DNA of 64,000 bases from an uncultured Ferrovibrio sp. GTDB lineage: Bacteria; Pseudomonadota; Alphaproteobacteria; Ferrovibrionales; Ferrovibrionaceae. Positions 51,840-60,460 of the stretch are shown in pieces (position 1 is the stretch's first letter; the number at the start of each line of letters is the position of its first letter). The notes under the pieces are model-generated. The model saw only the letters and a program-made list of their open reading frames with translations. It was not told where the DNA came from and made no database searches. The translations under genes were made by a program, and so were the position numbers. The DNA lies in assembly GCF_937960835.1 (NCBI RefSeq), contig NZ_CALGPC010000006.1, positions 496,001 through 560,000 on the forward strand, in the 5' to 3' direction.

Positions 51840-53613
51840 CGGTTGAGCTCGTCATGAATTGCAATCGCGCCAGACGCGCATAGAGGCCGCCTTCGGCCAT
51901 CAGGCTTTCGTGGCAGCCGGAGGCAACAATACGTCCCTGATCCATCACCACGATGCGGTCGGCCTTTTGCACGGTGGCAAGCCGGTGAGCGATCACCAAG
52001 GTGGTGCGTCCCTGCATCAGATGTTCCAAAGCCTGCTGTACCTTACGTTCGGATTCCGCGTCCAATGACGAAGTGGCCTCATCCAGCAGCAGGACCGGCG
52101 GATCGCGCAGCAGCGCTCGCGCAATGGCAATCCGCTGACGCTGACCGCCGGAGAGGCGGACGCCACGCTCGCCCAAGTAAGTGTCGTAGCCTTGAGGCAA
52201 ATTCTGAATGAAGCCATGTGCGGCCGCGGCCTCGGCAGCGGCCTGGACCTCTTCATCGGTCGCATCCGGCCGGCCATAGCGGATATTCTCAATCACCGAA
52301 GCGCCGAAGATGACCGGCTCCTGCGCCACCAAACCGATATGGCGCCGCAGTTCGACCGGATCGAGCTGCGTTATATCGACGCCGTCGAAGCGGATATGAC
52401 CGGCCTCAGGGTCGTAGAAGCGCAGCAGCAACTGGAACAGTGTGGTCTTGCCGGCGCCCGATGGGCCGACAATGGCAACAGTCTCGCCTGCCGCGACATC
52501 GAGCGACAAGCCGTCCACGGCCGGGAGCTGCGGACGGGCGGGATAGTGGAAGCGGATATTCTCGAATTGCAGGCGGCCCGACGGTTTGGCCGGCAGATGC
52601 AGCGGCGTGGCGGGGGCACGGACACAAGGCTCGGTGGCCAGAAGCTGCATCAATCGCTCGGCCGCGCCGGCAGCGCGCTGCACATCGCCCCAGATTTCCG
52701 ACAATGCGCCAACGGCTGACGCGCCGATCACGGCGTAGAAGACGAAGGCAGATAATTCACCCGCCGACATCTCTCCCGCGAACACCGCCTTGCCGCCGAT
52801 CCACATCACGGCATTCACGGCGCCGAAGACCAGCAGCATCACCAAAGCCGTGAGCCAGGCGCGGGCGCGGATACGGCGCAGCGCGGTCTGGAAGGCGGAT
52901 TCTGTGTTGGCGGCAAATCGCGCGCCTTCGCGGGTTTCGTAAGTATAGGCCTGAACGGTTGTAATGGCGTTCAGTGTTTCCCCTGCCTGAGCGGAGAGGT
53001 CGGCGATGCGATCCTGGCTTTCGCGCGACAGCTTGCGCAGCCGTCGGCCGAGCACCACGATCGGCAGGATCACGAAGGGGATCACCAGCGCCACCAGCAG
53101 CGTCAGCCGGGGTGAGGTGATGATCAGCAGGACGGCGCTACCGAAGAACAGCAGGACATTGCGCAGCGCGACCGAGATCGACGAACCGACCAAGGTCTGG
53201 ATCAGTTCGGTATCGGTGGTCAGCCGCGACAGCACCTCGCCGGTGCGGGTCGATTCAAAAAAAGCCGGGCTGAGCTTCAGTACATGGTTGTAGACGGTCT
53301 TGCGGATATCGGCGACCACCCGCTCGCCCAGCCAGGTAACGAAGTAGAAGCGCGCAAAAGTCGCCACTGCCAACACCGCAACCACGCCGAACAGCGCGCC
53401 GAAATAAAGATCGAGATAGGTGCCGCCATTCTCGCCGAAGCCGACATCGATGACCCGCCGAATGGCTTGGCCGATGCCCAGCACCGCCCCGGCGGCAACA
53501 GTCAGCGCCACTATGGCCCCCGCAACGGCCCAGCGATACGGCGCGACGAAGGCGAAGATGCGCCGCAGCGCGCCTAGCGATGGGCGTTTCTGTTCGGGCG
53601 ATGAGGCGGTCAT
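51826..53613 (-). CDS. ABC exporter, fused permease and ATPase (MsbA/LmrA type)
   Basis: A half-transporter of 595 aa acting as a dimer. Six helices form residues 1-320, with the RTGEVLSRLTTDTELIQTLVGSS coupling region. The ATPase has Walker A GPSGAGKTTL, signature LSGGQRQRIAIARALL, and Walker B VLLLDEATSSLDAESE with the H-loop at VIAHRLATV. Family members export lipids, drugs or peptides. ATG at 53613 with a weak AAGG site. Its direct partner gene is the propeller protein. Confidence 0.93.
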   Translation of the reverse strand: MTASSPEQKRPSLGALRRIFAFVAPYRWAVAGAIVALTVAAGAVLGIGQAIRRVIDVGFGENGGTYLDLYFGALFGVVAVLAVATFARFYFVTWLGERVVADIRKTVYNHVLKLSPAFFESTRTGEVLSRLTTDTELIQTLVGSSISVALRNVLLFFGSAVLLIITSPRLTLLVALVIPFVILPIVVLGRRLRKLSRESQDRIADLSAQAGETLNAITTVQAYTYETREGARFAANTESAFQTALRRIRARAWLTALVMLLVFGAVNAVMWIGGKAVFAGEMSAGELSAFVFYAVIGASAVGALSEIWGDVQRAAGAAERLMQLLATEPCVRAPATPLHLPAKPSGRLQFENIRFHYPARPQLPAVDGLSLDVAAGETVAIVGPSGAGKTTLFQLLLRFYDPEAGHIRFDGVDITQLDPVELRRHIGLVAQEPVIFGASVIENIRYGRPDATDEEVQAAAEAAAAHGFIQNLPQGYDTYLGERGVRLSGGQRQRIAIARALLRDPPVLLLDEATSSLDAESERKVQQALEHLMQGRTTLVIAHRLATVQKADRIVVMDQGRIVASGCHESLMAEGGLYARLARLQFMTSSTDATA

Positions 53614-53777
53614 TCTACCTTGTTGGCTAATGATATCCGGCGGTTATAGCCGCCGCTGGCATAAGTCACAACGCGGGTGCGGGGCCTCAACGTCGCACCG
53701 AGACGTAGATCCACTTATATTATCTCTAAATACCCCCTTTATGTTCACGATGGCGCGGCTATTAGCGCAGACGGCCG

Positions 53778-54344
53778 ATGCTTTGCGCTGGCTTGATCGT
53801 GGTTCTCGCGTCCTTCGGCCAGACCACGAGAATGGGGATGGTACGTGGCGAGCAGACCGGATTGATGATTGGCTCGATGGTCGAACGGCGTTCGCCAGAT
53901 CCATCCTTCTATCGCAACGGCAAGCTCAAGCTGTGGTGTGCAATACCTCAGGCGATGCTGCTTCGGCATGGCCGGCTTCACGGCGCATGTCCGCGAGGCC
54001 CATCATCAGTCAGCTACATCCCAGTGGATGGTGACGATGTTGGCCTGCTACTCGACGTCAACGTTGTCTATAGCGGCGTTGTCTATGGCGGCCAGGTGCA
54101 GCAACGTCTGATCGAGCAATATGCTTTCCTCGACGCGGCGGCCGGACCATGGTTTTCGATCGCAGCACCCCTCGGACATCCGGAAGAAGAGGCCGAACGT
54201 GAGGAGCGGCGCCGGCCGCGCGATTTCCGAGACACCAGCCAGACCCGGGTCGCTGTCTATGCCGAAGGCCGGAATGTCGGCCAGAGCGAGGTTTCGGATG
54301 CGGTGCGCGAACGGCTTGTCTGCGTTCCCTCAGGTATCCTGTGA
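53778..54344 (+). pseudogene. TraT-like lipoprotein, frameshifted pseudogene
   Basis: The longest frame (ATG 53778) opens MLCAGLIVVLASFGQTTRMGMV and continues to NGKLKL; the next bases read NTSGDAA in a second frame (53942 on), FGMAGFTAHVREA in the third (53962 on), then SYIPVDGDDVGLLLDVNVVYSG back in the first (54012 on). Together they rebuild a TraT-family protein (N-T-S-G-D and D-V-N-V-x-Y-x-G resemble complement-resistance lipoproteins). Three frameshifts lie near 53932-53942, 53955-53962 and 54000-54012. The glycine-rich membrane part seems missing, and the expected lipobox Cys of LAS-C-G is Phe. It is the only content I can assign in 53614-54535. Confidence 0.66.
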
Positions 54345-54535
54345 GCGTCAGGACGGAGCCGCGCAGCGGAACGAGTTCGGGACTGGAAAACCGGCATTTT
54401 TTTGAAGCCTGTTCGCCATAAAGTCGGCCGCGGGCTGACGTTCGGCCTTGCGGTAAAGGGCGGTTCTGGCTATAACGCCCCGCCATTGAGGATTTTGAGG
54501 ATCTGCCCGGGCGGGCGGGTTCAGGAGAGATTGTT

Positions 54536-54763
54536 ATGAAACCCGATATCCATCCGGATTACCACGAAATCAAGGTCCAGATGACCGACGGAACCGTCTA
54601 CACGACCCGTTCGACCTGGGGCAAGCCGGGCGACACGATGATGCTCGACATCGATTCCACCTCGCATCCGGCTTGGACCGGTGGTCCGGCCCGTCTGAAT
54701 GAGTCCGGCGGTCAGGTTGCGAAGTTCAAGAAGAAGTTCGGCAACTTCGGTCTGAAGAAGTAA
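54536..54763 (+). CDS. rpmE: 50S ribosomal protein L31 (cysteine-less form)
   Basis: A 75-aa ribosomal protein of the large subunit. The sequence MKPDIHPDYHEIKVQ, then YTTRSTWGKPGD and HPAWTGG is the L31 pattern, but the four zinc-binding Cys of the C+ type are absent, so this is the C- form used by many Alphaproteobacteria. GGAGAG precedes the ATG. It is followed by a terminator. Confidence 0.96.
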   Translation: MKPDIHPDYHEIKVQMTDGTVYTTRSTWGKPGDTMMLDIDSTSHPAWTGGPARLNESGGQVAKFKKKFGNFGLKK

Positions 54764-54807
54764 GTTTTGCATTCGCGCGTTAGTCGCGCGGTCTGCAGTT
54801 AATGCAA

Positions 54808-54840
54808 GGCGGTCGGGATTACCCGGCCGCCTTTGCTTTT
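54808..54840 (+). terminator. Terminator after rpmE
   Basis: GGCGGTCGGG (54808-54817) pairs with CCCGGCCGCC (54822-54831) with one G-U pair, loop ATTA, then TTTGCTTTT. Confidence 0.82.
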
Positions 54841-55031
54841 GTGGCTTTGCTTGCGCGTTTCAACATCTCTGCAGCCACTTGTGTAAGTTGGAAGGCATAG
54901 CCTTCAATTACCCGCATAAATTGTCAAATTTTTGCGCCGCATTATCTGCGCGGTTGATGTTACGATTCGTTAGTGACGCTGTACGTAGAACTGCTGCTAA
55001 TCTGGCATCGAATCGATAAAGAAGAGCGGTC

Positions 55032-55298
55032 ATGGCCCAGGTCTATCAATCCGCCTCGATCAAACTCGGCGACGAGATCATCACAATTATTTATGTCTCT
55101 TACGCCGCTATTGCGACTGACGAAATGGCGTCGCGGTCGCTCGCGGCGATGAAGCCGCTGTTCAAGAACTCGACCCTGGTGCTGGCAGCTCAGGGCGTGA
55201 ATCTTGCGCCGGAATTTGTCGGGCCGAAGCACGCGGTGGACTTCCTGCGTGGTCGCCCGCTGACCCAGTTCAAGTGGTATCCGATTTCCGTCGGCTGA
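55032..55298 (+). CDS. Orphan 88-aa protein
   Basis: Small protein opening MAQVYQSASIKLGDEIITIIYVSYAAI. It has a mixed alpha/beta look with no signal and no membrane helix, and ends FLRGRPLTQFKWYPISVG. GAGCGG lies behind the ATG. I recognise no family. The preceding 54842-55031 region is AT-rich and may carry its promoter. Codon use looks like its neighbours, so it is probably real. Confidence 0.55.
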   Translation: MAQVYQSASIKLGDEIITIIYVSYAAIATDEMASRSLAAMKPLFKNSTLVLAAQGVNLAPEFVGPKHAVDFLRGRPLTQFKWYPISVG

Positions 55299-55344
55299 CG
55301 GATTTCTCGTCGCTTTTCTTGTCTTAAGTTCCAGAACTCGCCCA

Positions 55345-55386
55345 GCTTCAAGACCCTCTTGAAGCCGCTTCCTGCCCTTCCTACAT
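55345..55386 (+). promoter_or_regulatory. Candidate RpoH promoter with 9-3-9 inverted repeat upstream of hsp20
   Basis: CTTGAA (55358-55363) and CTACAT (55381-55386) are 17 bp apart, in line with the alphaproteobacterial sigma-32 pattern. The first element lies inside a perfect inverted repeat GCTTCAAGA-CCC-TCTTGAAGC (55345-55365), which may bind a regulator or end the preceding transcript. No CIRCE element is seen. Confidence 0.55.
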
Positions 55387-55463
55387 GCCAGTCGAGCCGG
55401 ATGCCCATCGCGGGGTCCGGCCAGTCACGGCGGCCAGGCGATAGTGCGGGCCGTGAAGACGGA

Positions 55464-55485
55464 CTTGTCGCTTAAGGAGGATAAG
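55464..55485 (+). promoter_or_regulatory. SD-sequestering hairpin, possible RNA thermometer
   Basis: CTTGTC (55464-55469) can pair with GATAAG (55480-55485) with one G-U pair, placing AAGGAG in a small loop and stem directly before the hsp20 ATG (55489). Small heat-shock genes of Alphaproteobacteria often carry ROSE thermometers; the primary sequence only loosely resembles that element. Confidence 0.4.
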
Positions 55486-55488
55486 ACC

Positions 55489-55968
55489 ATGCGTGCATTT
55501 GATTTCTCGCCCCTGCTGCGCTCCAGCATCGGATTTGATCACGTCAACCGGCTGTTCGATCTGGCCAGCCGCCTCGACGAGACGGCGCCCAGTTATCCGC
55601 CCTACAATATCGAGAAACGCGGCGAAGATGCCTACCGCATCACTATGGCGGTGGCCGGCTTCCGCCCGGAAGAACTCGATGTGACGGTGAAGGAGAATAG
55701 CCTGATCATCACCGGCAAAGCCGCGGAGGAGTCGAAGGCTGAAGACGAAGAGGTGACGGTGCTGCATCGCGGCATCGCGCGCCGCGCGTTCGAGCGCCGC
55801 TTCCAGCTTGCCGACACGGTGAAGGTGGTTGGCGCTGATCTCAGGGATGGCCTGCTGCATATCGCGCTGAAGCGCGAAGTGCCTGAGGCCAAGAAGCCTC
55901 GTCAGATCCCGATTATGACGGCAGCAAATGCCGGCACGGTGATCGACGCGCAACCCAAGGCCGCCTAA
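55489..55968 (+). CDS. ibpA: Small heat-shock protein Hsp20/IbpA
   Basis: ATP-independent holdase chaperone, 159 aa. N-terminal arm MRAFDFSPLLRSSIGFDHVNRLFD, then alpha-crystallin domain with YNIEKRGEDAYRITMAVAGFRPEELDVTVKENSLIITG and the dimer region. The class A sHsp C-terminal extension has I-x-I in QIPIM. AAGGAGG sits seven bases before ATG 55489; the frame's upstream ATG at 55444 is not needed. A heat-inducible promoter and a hairpin over the ribosome site are proposed upstream. Confidence 0.93.
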   Translation: MRAFDFSPLLRSSIGFDHVNRLFDLASRLDETAPSYPPYNIEKRGEDAYRITMAVAGFRPEELDVTVKENSLIITGKAAEESKAEDEEVTVLHRGIARRAFERRFQLADTVKVVGADLRDGLLHIALKREVPEAKKPRQIPIMTAANAGTVIDAQPKAA

Positions 55969-56005
55969 CGGCCTTCGATAACCAAAGCAGCCAAACCTCG
56001 AAACG

Positions 56006-56033
56006 GCCCGGACGGGAAACCGCCCGGGCTTTT
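56006..56033 (+). terminator. Terminator after hsp20
   Basis: GCCCGG (56006-56011) pairs with CCGGGC (56024-56029) around a loop that can pair further, followed by TTTT. It lies 38 bp after the hsp20 stop. Confidence 0.7.
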
Positions 56034-56079
56034 CATGCCCAGGTTTCGAGTTTGCATGCTTCTAAGATGCAAAAATGAA

Positions 56080-56118
56080 ACGGCCCGGCATTGCTGCCGG
56101 GGCCGTGATTGTTTTTTT
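56080..56118. terminator. Bidirectional terminator between hsp20 and fba
   Basis: ACGGCCCGGC (56080-56089) pairs with GCCGGGGCCGT (56096-56106) with one bulged base. On the plus strand seven T follow at 56112-56118; on the minus strand TTTCATTTTT follows, so both converging transcripts can end here. Confidence 0.85.
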
Positions 56119-56135
56119 AAGAGGAAAGGCGCGAT

Positions 56136-57173
56136 TTAGGCTGCCTTGAATTCCTGCTCCAGCTTGGCTTCGTACTTGCCGCTCGCGGCCAGACCATTCA
56201 GACGGGCGCGATGCAAAAAGCCCTTCTGCGCATTGGCAGCGTTGCTCGCCTTGCCGCCCCACAGCTTCAGCGGCAGGGCCTGCAGCGCGCGGCCGTAAGA
56301 GAAGGTCAGCTTCCACGGCAGGTTCGGATGACGCGCATTCATGGCGCCGAGATGGGCCGAAGCATCCTCGTCCGACTGGCCGCCCGACAGGAAGGCGATG
56401 CCCGGCACGGCAGCCGGCACGCAGCGCAGCAGAACCTGCACGGTGGCATCGGCCACTTCCTCGACGCTGGCGGTCTTCTTGCAGCTCTCGCCATGGATGA
56501 CCATGTTGGGTTTCAGGATCATGCCTTCGAAGGCGACGTTATGCAGCGCGAGCTGCTCGAACACCGTGTGCAGGGTGCGCTCGGTGGCGTTGAACGAGGC
56601 CTGAAGGTCGTGGTCGCCGTCCATCAGGATTTCCGGCTCGACGATCGGCACGATGTTCTCTGCCTGGCAGAGGGCCGCATAGCGGGCCAGCGCCTCGGCA
56701 TTGGCGACCAGCGCATGGCGCGAGGGCTTGCCGGCGGCGACATCGATGCTGAGCACCGCGCGCCACTTGGCGAAGCGGGCGCCGAGCTGATGGTATTCCT
56801 GCAGGCGCTTGCGCAGGCCGTCCAGCCCCTCGGTGATCTTCTCGCCGCTGCTGCCCGGCAGTTCCACGGCACCCTTGTCGACCTTGATGCCCGGCACGAT
56901 GCCGCGCTTCTTCAGGATTTCGACCAGCGGAGTGCCGTCCTTGGCCTTCTGGCGGATCGTCTCGTCATAGAGGATGACGCCCGAGATGTACTTCTCGATC
57001 TCCGGCGTGGTGAACAGCATCTCGCGATAGTCGCGGCGGTTCTCCTCGGTGTTCGGTACGTTGATGCTGGACAGCCGCTTCTCGATGGTGCCGGTGCTTT
57101 CGTCCGCGGCAAGGATGCCCTTGCCCGGCGCGACCATCGCTTCTGCGATCTGGTTGAGTTCCTTGAGGTTCAT
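56136..57173 (-). CDS. fbaB: Fructose-bisphosphate aldolase class I
   Basis: Glycolytic aldolase splitting fructose-1,6-bisphosphate via a Schiff base; 345 aa. Motifs: LAADESTGTIEKRL, PIVEPEILMDGDHDL, and the lysine in GMILKPNMV. C-terminus is shorter than in animal enzymes. It ends the gap-pgk-fba cluster on the minus strand, 89 bp after pgk. The class I type, without a metal site, is common in Alphaproteobacteria. Confidence 0.95.
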   Translation of the reverse strand: MNLKELNQIAEAMVAPGKGILAADESTGTIEKRLSSINVPNTEENRRDYREMLFTTPEIEKYISGVILYDETIRQKAKDGTPLVEILKKRGIVPGIKVDKGAVELPGSSGEKITEGLDGLRKRLQEYHQLGARFAKWRAVLSIDVAAGKPSRHALVANAEALARYAALCQAENIVPIVEPEILMDGDHDLQASFNATERTLHTVFEQLALHNVAFEGMILKPNMVIHGESCKKTASVEEVADATVQVLLRCVPAAVPGIAFLSGGQSDEDASAHLGAMNARHPNLPWKLTFSYGRALQALPLKLWGGKASNAANAQKGFLHRARLNGLAASGKYEAKLEQEFKAA

Positions 57174-57262
57174 AGATCAGCTCCCGATTGATCCTTTAAT
57201 TCTGTTCAGTGAAACGGACTCTAGCACGTGATTTTTCAGGGGCCAGGGGGGTGAGCCTCGCC

Positions 57263-58459
57263 TCAATGCCCGTTTAAAGCGGCCACGCCCGGCAGCTCCT
57301 TGCCTTCCATCCATTCGAGGAAGGCACCGCCGGCCGTGGAAACATAGGAAAATTCCTCGACCACGCCGGCATGGCGCAGAGCGGCCACGGTGTCGCCGCC
57401 GCCAGCCACGCTGAGCAGACGGCCCGCCGCAGTCAGCGCCGCCGCAGTACGTGCCACCGTCACCGTTCCGGCATCGAAAGGCGGGGTCTCGAACGCGCCG
57501 AGTGGGCCGTTCCAGACCAGTGTCTTGCAATCGGCCAGCAAGGTGCCGAGCCGTGCGGCCGCGACCGGGCCGATATCCAGGATCATCTGATCCGGCGGAC
57601 AGCGATCCGTTGGCACGACTTTGCTGGCGGCGCCGGGCTTGAACTCGCGGGCCACGACGACGTCGTCGGGCAGCACGACGGCGCAGCCGCGGGCAACGGC
57701 CTCGCGCAGGATGTCGCGCGCGGTATCCGCCATGTTCTTCTCGCACAGGCTCTTGCCCACTTCACGGCCTTGCGCGAACAAAAAGGTATTGGCCATGCCG
57801 CCGCCGATGATCAGCTTGTCGACCTTCGACAGCAGATTGCCCAGCAGTTCAAGCTTGGTGGACACCTTGGCGCCGCCGATCACTGCGGCCACCGGCTTTT
57901 CCGGCGATTCCAGCGCGGCTTCGAGATGCTTCAGCTCCACTTCCATGTTGCGGCCGGCATAAGCAGGCAGCAGATGCGCCAGAGCTTCGGTCGAGACATG
58001 AGCGCGGTGGGCGCAGGAGAAAGCGTCATTGACATAGATGTCGCCCAGCGCTGCCATCGATTTGGCGAAGGCAGAATCGTTCTTCTCTTCCGCCGCATGG
58101 AAGCGGGTGTTTTCCAGCAGCACGACGCCGCCGGGCTTCAGCTTGTCGATGGCCGCCTTCGCGACATCGCCAATGCAGTCTTCCGCAAAAGCGATCGGGG
58201 AGCCGAGCGCGGTGGCCAAAGCAGCGGCCACCGGCTTGAGCGACATTTCCGGCACCGGCTTGCCATCGGGCCGGCCGAAATGCGACAGCACGACCACCTT
58301 GGCCCCCTTGCGTGAAAGTTCGTGCAAGGTCGGCAAGATGCGGCTGATGCGCAGATCGTCGGTGATCCGGCCATCCTTCATCGGGACGTTCAGATCGACT
58401 CGCGTCAGCACGGTCTTGCCGGCGACATCGACATCGTCGAGCGTGCGGAACTTTGCCAT
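57263..58459 (-). CDS. pgk: Phosphoglycerate kinase
   Basis: Transfers phosphate from 1,3-bisphosphoglycerate to ADP, 398 aa. Opening MAKFRTLDDVDVAGKTVLTRVDLNVP, then LSHFGRPDG, the ENTRFHAAEEKND segment, AVIGGAKVSTKLELLGNLL and nucleotide motif WNGPLGAFE, then the C-terminal GGGDTVAALRHAGV. All substrate-binding Arg motifs are in place. It lies 23 bp after gap, so they form one operon. Confidence 0.96.
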   Translation of the reverse strand: MAKFRTLDDVDVAGKTVLTRVDLNVPMKDGRITDDLRISRILPTLHELSRKGAKVVVLSHFGRPDGKPVPEMSLKPVAAALATALGSPIAFAEDCIGDVAKAAIDKLKPGGVVLLENTRFHAAEEKNDSAFAKSMAALGDIYVNDAFSCAHRAHVSTEALAHLLPAYAGRNMEVELKHLEAALESPEKPVAAVIGGAKVSTKLELLGNLLSKVDKLIIGGGMANTFLFAQGREVGKSLCEKNMADTARDILREAVARGCAVVLPDDVVVAREFKPGAASKVVPTDRCPPDQMILDIGPVAAARLGTLLADCKTLVWNGPLGAFETPPFDAGTVTVARTAAALTAAGRLLSVAGGGDTVAALRHAGVVEEFSYVSTAGGAFLEWMEGKELPGVAALNGH

Positions 58460-58482
58460 CGCTGCGGCTCCCTAATCGCCGC

Positions 58483-59487
58483 TTACAGCTTGGCCATCGC
58501 CACCGCAGTGTCGGACATGCGGTTGGAGAAGCCCCACTCATTATCGTACCACGACACGACGCGCACCAGATTGCCCTCCATGACCTGGGTCTGCTTCAGG
58601 TCGAAGGTCGAGCTGGCGGGATTGTGGTTGAAGTCGCTGGACACCAGCGGCGCGTCGTTGATGTCGAGGATGCCCTTGAGCTTGCCGGCGGCGGCGCGCT
58701 TGATCGCGTCGTTCACCTCTTCGACCGTGGTGTTCTTCTTGGCGATGAACTTGAAGTCGATCAGCGACACGTTCGGCGTCGGCACGCGGATCGAGGAGCC
58801 GTCCAGCTTGCCCTTGAGATCCGGCAGCACCAGACCGACAGCCTTTGCCGCGCCGGTAGTGGTCGGGATCATCGACAAGGCCGCGGCGCGGGCGCGGTAG
58901 AGATCCTTGTGCAGGGTGTCCAGCGTCGGCTGGTCGCCAGTATAGGCATGGATGGTGGTCATGTAGCCCTTCTCGATGCCGATGGCTTCATGAAGCACAT
59001 AGGCGACCGGGGCGAGGCAGTTCGTCGTGCAGGAGGCGTTCGAGACGACAGTATGCTCGGGCTTCAGCTTGTCGTGGTTAACCCCGTAGACGACGGTGAG
59101 GTCAGCGTTGGTGGCGGGCGCCGAGACCAGCACCTTCTTGGCACCGGCGGTCAAATGGGCGGCGGCCTTGTCGCGATCGGTGAAGATGCCGGTGCATTCC
59201 ATCGCGATGTCGACGTTCAGCTCTTTCCAGGGCAGCTTGGTCGGGTCGCGCTCGGCGGTAACCTTCATCCAGCCGCGGCCGACATCCATCGCGCCGTCCT
59301 TGGTCTTCACTTCGCCGTTGAAACGGCCATGGACGCTATCGTAACGGAACAGGTGCGCGTTGGTTTCGACGGGGCCGAGATCGTTGATGCCGACCACCTC
59401 GATGTCCGTGCGGCCGCTTTCGATAATGGCGCGCAGAACATTGCGGCCGATGCGGCCGAAACCGTTAATCGCGACGCGTACCGTCAT
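58483..59487 (-). CDS. gap: Glyceraldehyde-3-phosphate dehydrogenase
   Basis: NAD-dependent oxidative phosphorylation of GAP, 334 aa from ATG 59487 after GGAG. N-terminal Rossmann motif INGFGRIGRN, active-site Cys in SNASCTTNCLAPV with the later His in HAYTGDQ, and C-terminal WYDNEWGFSNRM. The frame is open to 59730, but the start is fixed by the family. It is the first gene of the operon; the 158-bp upstream gap holds its promoter. Confidence 0.96.
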   Translation of the reverse strand: MTVRVAINGFGRIGRNVLRAIIESGRTDIEVVGINDLGPVETNAHLFRYDSVHGRFNGEVKTKDGAMDVGRGWMKVTAERDPTKLPWKELNVDIAMECTGIFTDRDKAAAHLTAGAKKVLVSAPATNADLTVVYGVNHDKLKPEHTVVSNASCTTNCLAPVAYVLHEAIGIEKGYMTTIHAYTGDQPTLDTLHKDLYRARAAALSMIPTTTGAAKAVGLVLPDLKGKLDGSSIRVPTPNVSLIDFKFIAKKNTTVEEVNDAIKRAAAGKLKGILDINDAPLVSSDFNHNPASSTFDLKQTQVMEGNLVRVVSWYDNEWGFSNRMSDTAVAMAKL

Positions 59488-59645
59488 AGTTTTTCTCCGC
59501 TGGAATTCCCGTAGACAGGACAGAGGGGAGGGGGCCTCCCCGGGTTTATGGTTTTCGGGGCAGGATTTAGCCCCTTTGGGGCTGAGTCGCAAGGCGACCA
59601 CGGGCTGGTCACTGCCGCAGACCTGTATGGTGTTCCCGCCATGGC

Positions 59646-60335
59646 CTATCTTTTGGCCATCAGGCCGAAGGGGAAGGGGGTCCACATTCCGGCGGGAAGC
59701 GCTGCGGTACGCAGTGCCCCGCCAATCCACTCGTTACAAGTGCGGAACGGGCTGTAGCGGCCCACTGCTTCGTAGAACGCATCGGTACCGCTATAGGCGG
59801 CGCCCTTAATAGGCCGTGGTCGTCCATTCTGCCCGAGTTCGAAGCCTTTGCGGATATAGGCGACGAGAGCGTGATATTGCAGCAGGTCGGCATCGATCCG
59901 GCGGACACCCTCGGCATTTTCATCCGGTTCGGCAACCCGCATGACATGCATGGCGGCAGGCCCGCGGCCGAGCAGCGCCGCCAGGGCCAGGCTGGGGCGG
60001 AAATCGGCCGGCCGGCGCGTGGCCAGATAGAAGTCGCGGTCACCCCAGCCGAAGGCGATGTAGTTCCGCCCGCTGACATCAGCGGCGAAATCCTCCGGCG
60101 GCAGCCATTCGGTCCAGTCCATGGCTTGATCGCCCTCGCCCTGTTTCACGGGAAGCGCCAGCCAGACGTGCCAGCCATTGGAGATCAGATAAACCGGTAC
60201 TTTCTCTTGTTCGGGCAGGGGATCACGGTAAGGCCCGGAGAGGCTGCCCAGCCCGAGGGCAGCGAGGCCGTAGAGACTCGGAATAACGACGAGTGCAATC
60301 AGGGCAATCAGCAGAAGGCGACGCAATATACGCAT
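59646..60335 (-). CDS. DUF2459 / TIGR02117 family membrane-anchored protein
   Basis: A 229-aa protein with an N-terminal helix (MRILRRLLLIALIALVVIPSLYGLAALG). Motifs ISNGWHVWLALP, YIAFGWGDRDFYLAT and the C-terminal RTCNEWIGGALRTAALPAGMWTPFPFGL are those of the TIGR02117 family, including a Cys and His that may form a peptidase-like site. Function unknown; likely periplasmic. ATG 60335 opens the helix; the upstream extension is ignored. It is divergent from pagL. Confidence 0.88.
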   Translation of the reverse strand: MRILRRLLLIALIALVVIPSLYGLAALGLGSLSGPYRDPLPEQEKVPVYLISNGWHVWLALPVKQGEGDQAMDWTEWLPPEDFAADVSGRNYIAFGWGDRDFYLATRRPADFRPSLALAALLGRGPAAMHVMRVAEPDENAEGVRRIDADLLQYHALVAYIRKGFELGQNGRPRPIKGAAYSGTDAFYEAVGRYSPFRTCNEWIGGALRTAALPAGMWTPFPFGLMAKR

Positions 60336-60460
60336 GGCGGGCTCTCTGCCGGGGAATTGTGGCAATAATAGAGCGGAATGAAACGCCAACGATAAGAAGG
60401 GCTTGGCGGGTGCATTCTGCCAAGGATAGTATGCTCGCGCAGACTCAGTTGGGGGGTTCG

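Noticed and set aside
53960..54200. Ankyrin-repeat fragment on the minus strand (TLLHLAA)
   Set aside because: Only one short motif with stops after it; the plus-strand frames explain the same bases better as a TraT-like gene.
55345..55365. CIRCE element upstream of hsp20
   Set aside because: The inverted repeat GCTTCAAGA-N3-TCTTGAAGC does not match TTAGCACTC-N9-GAGTGCTAA.
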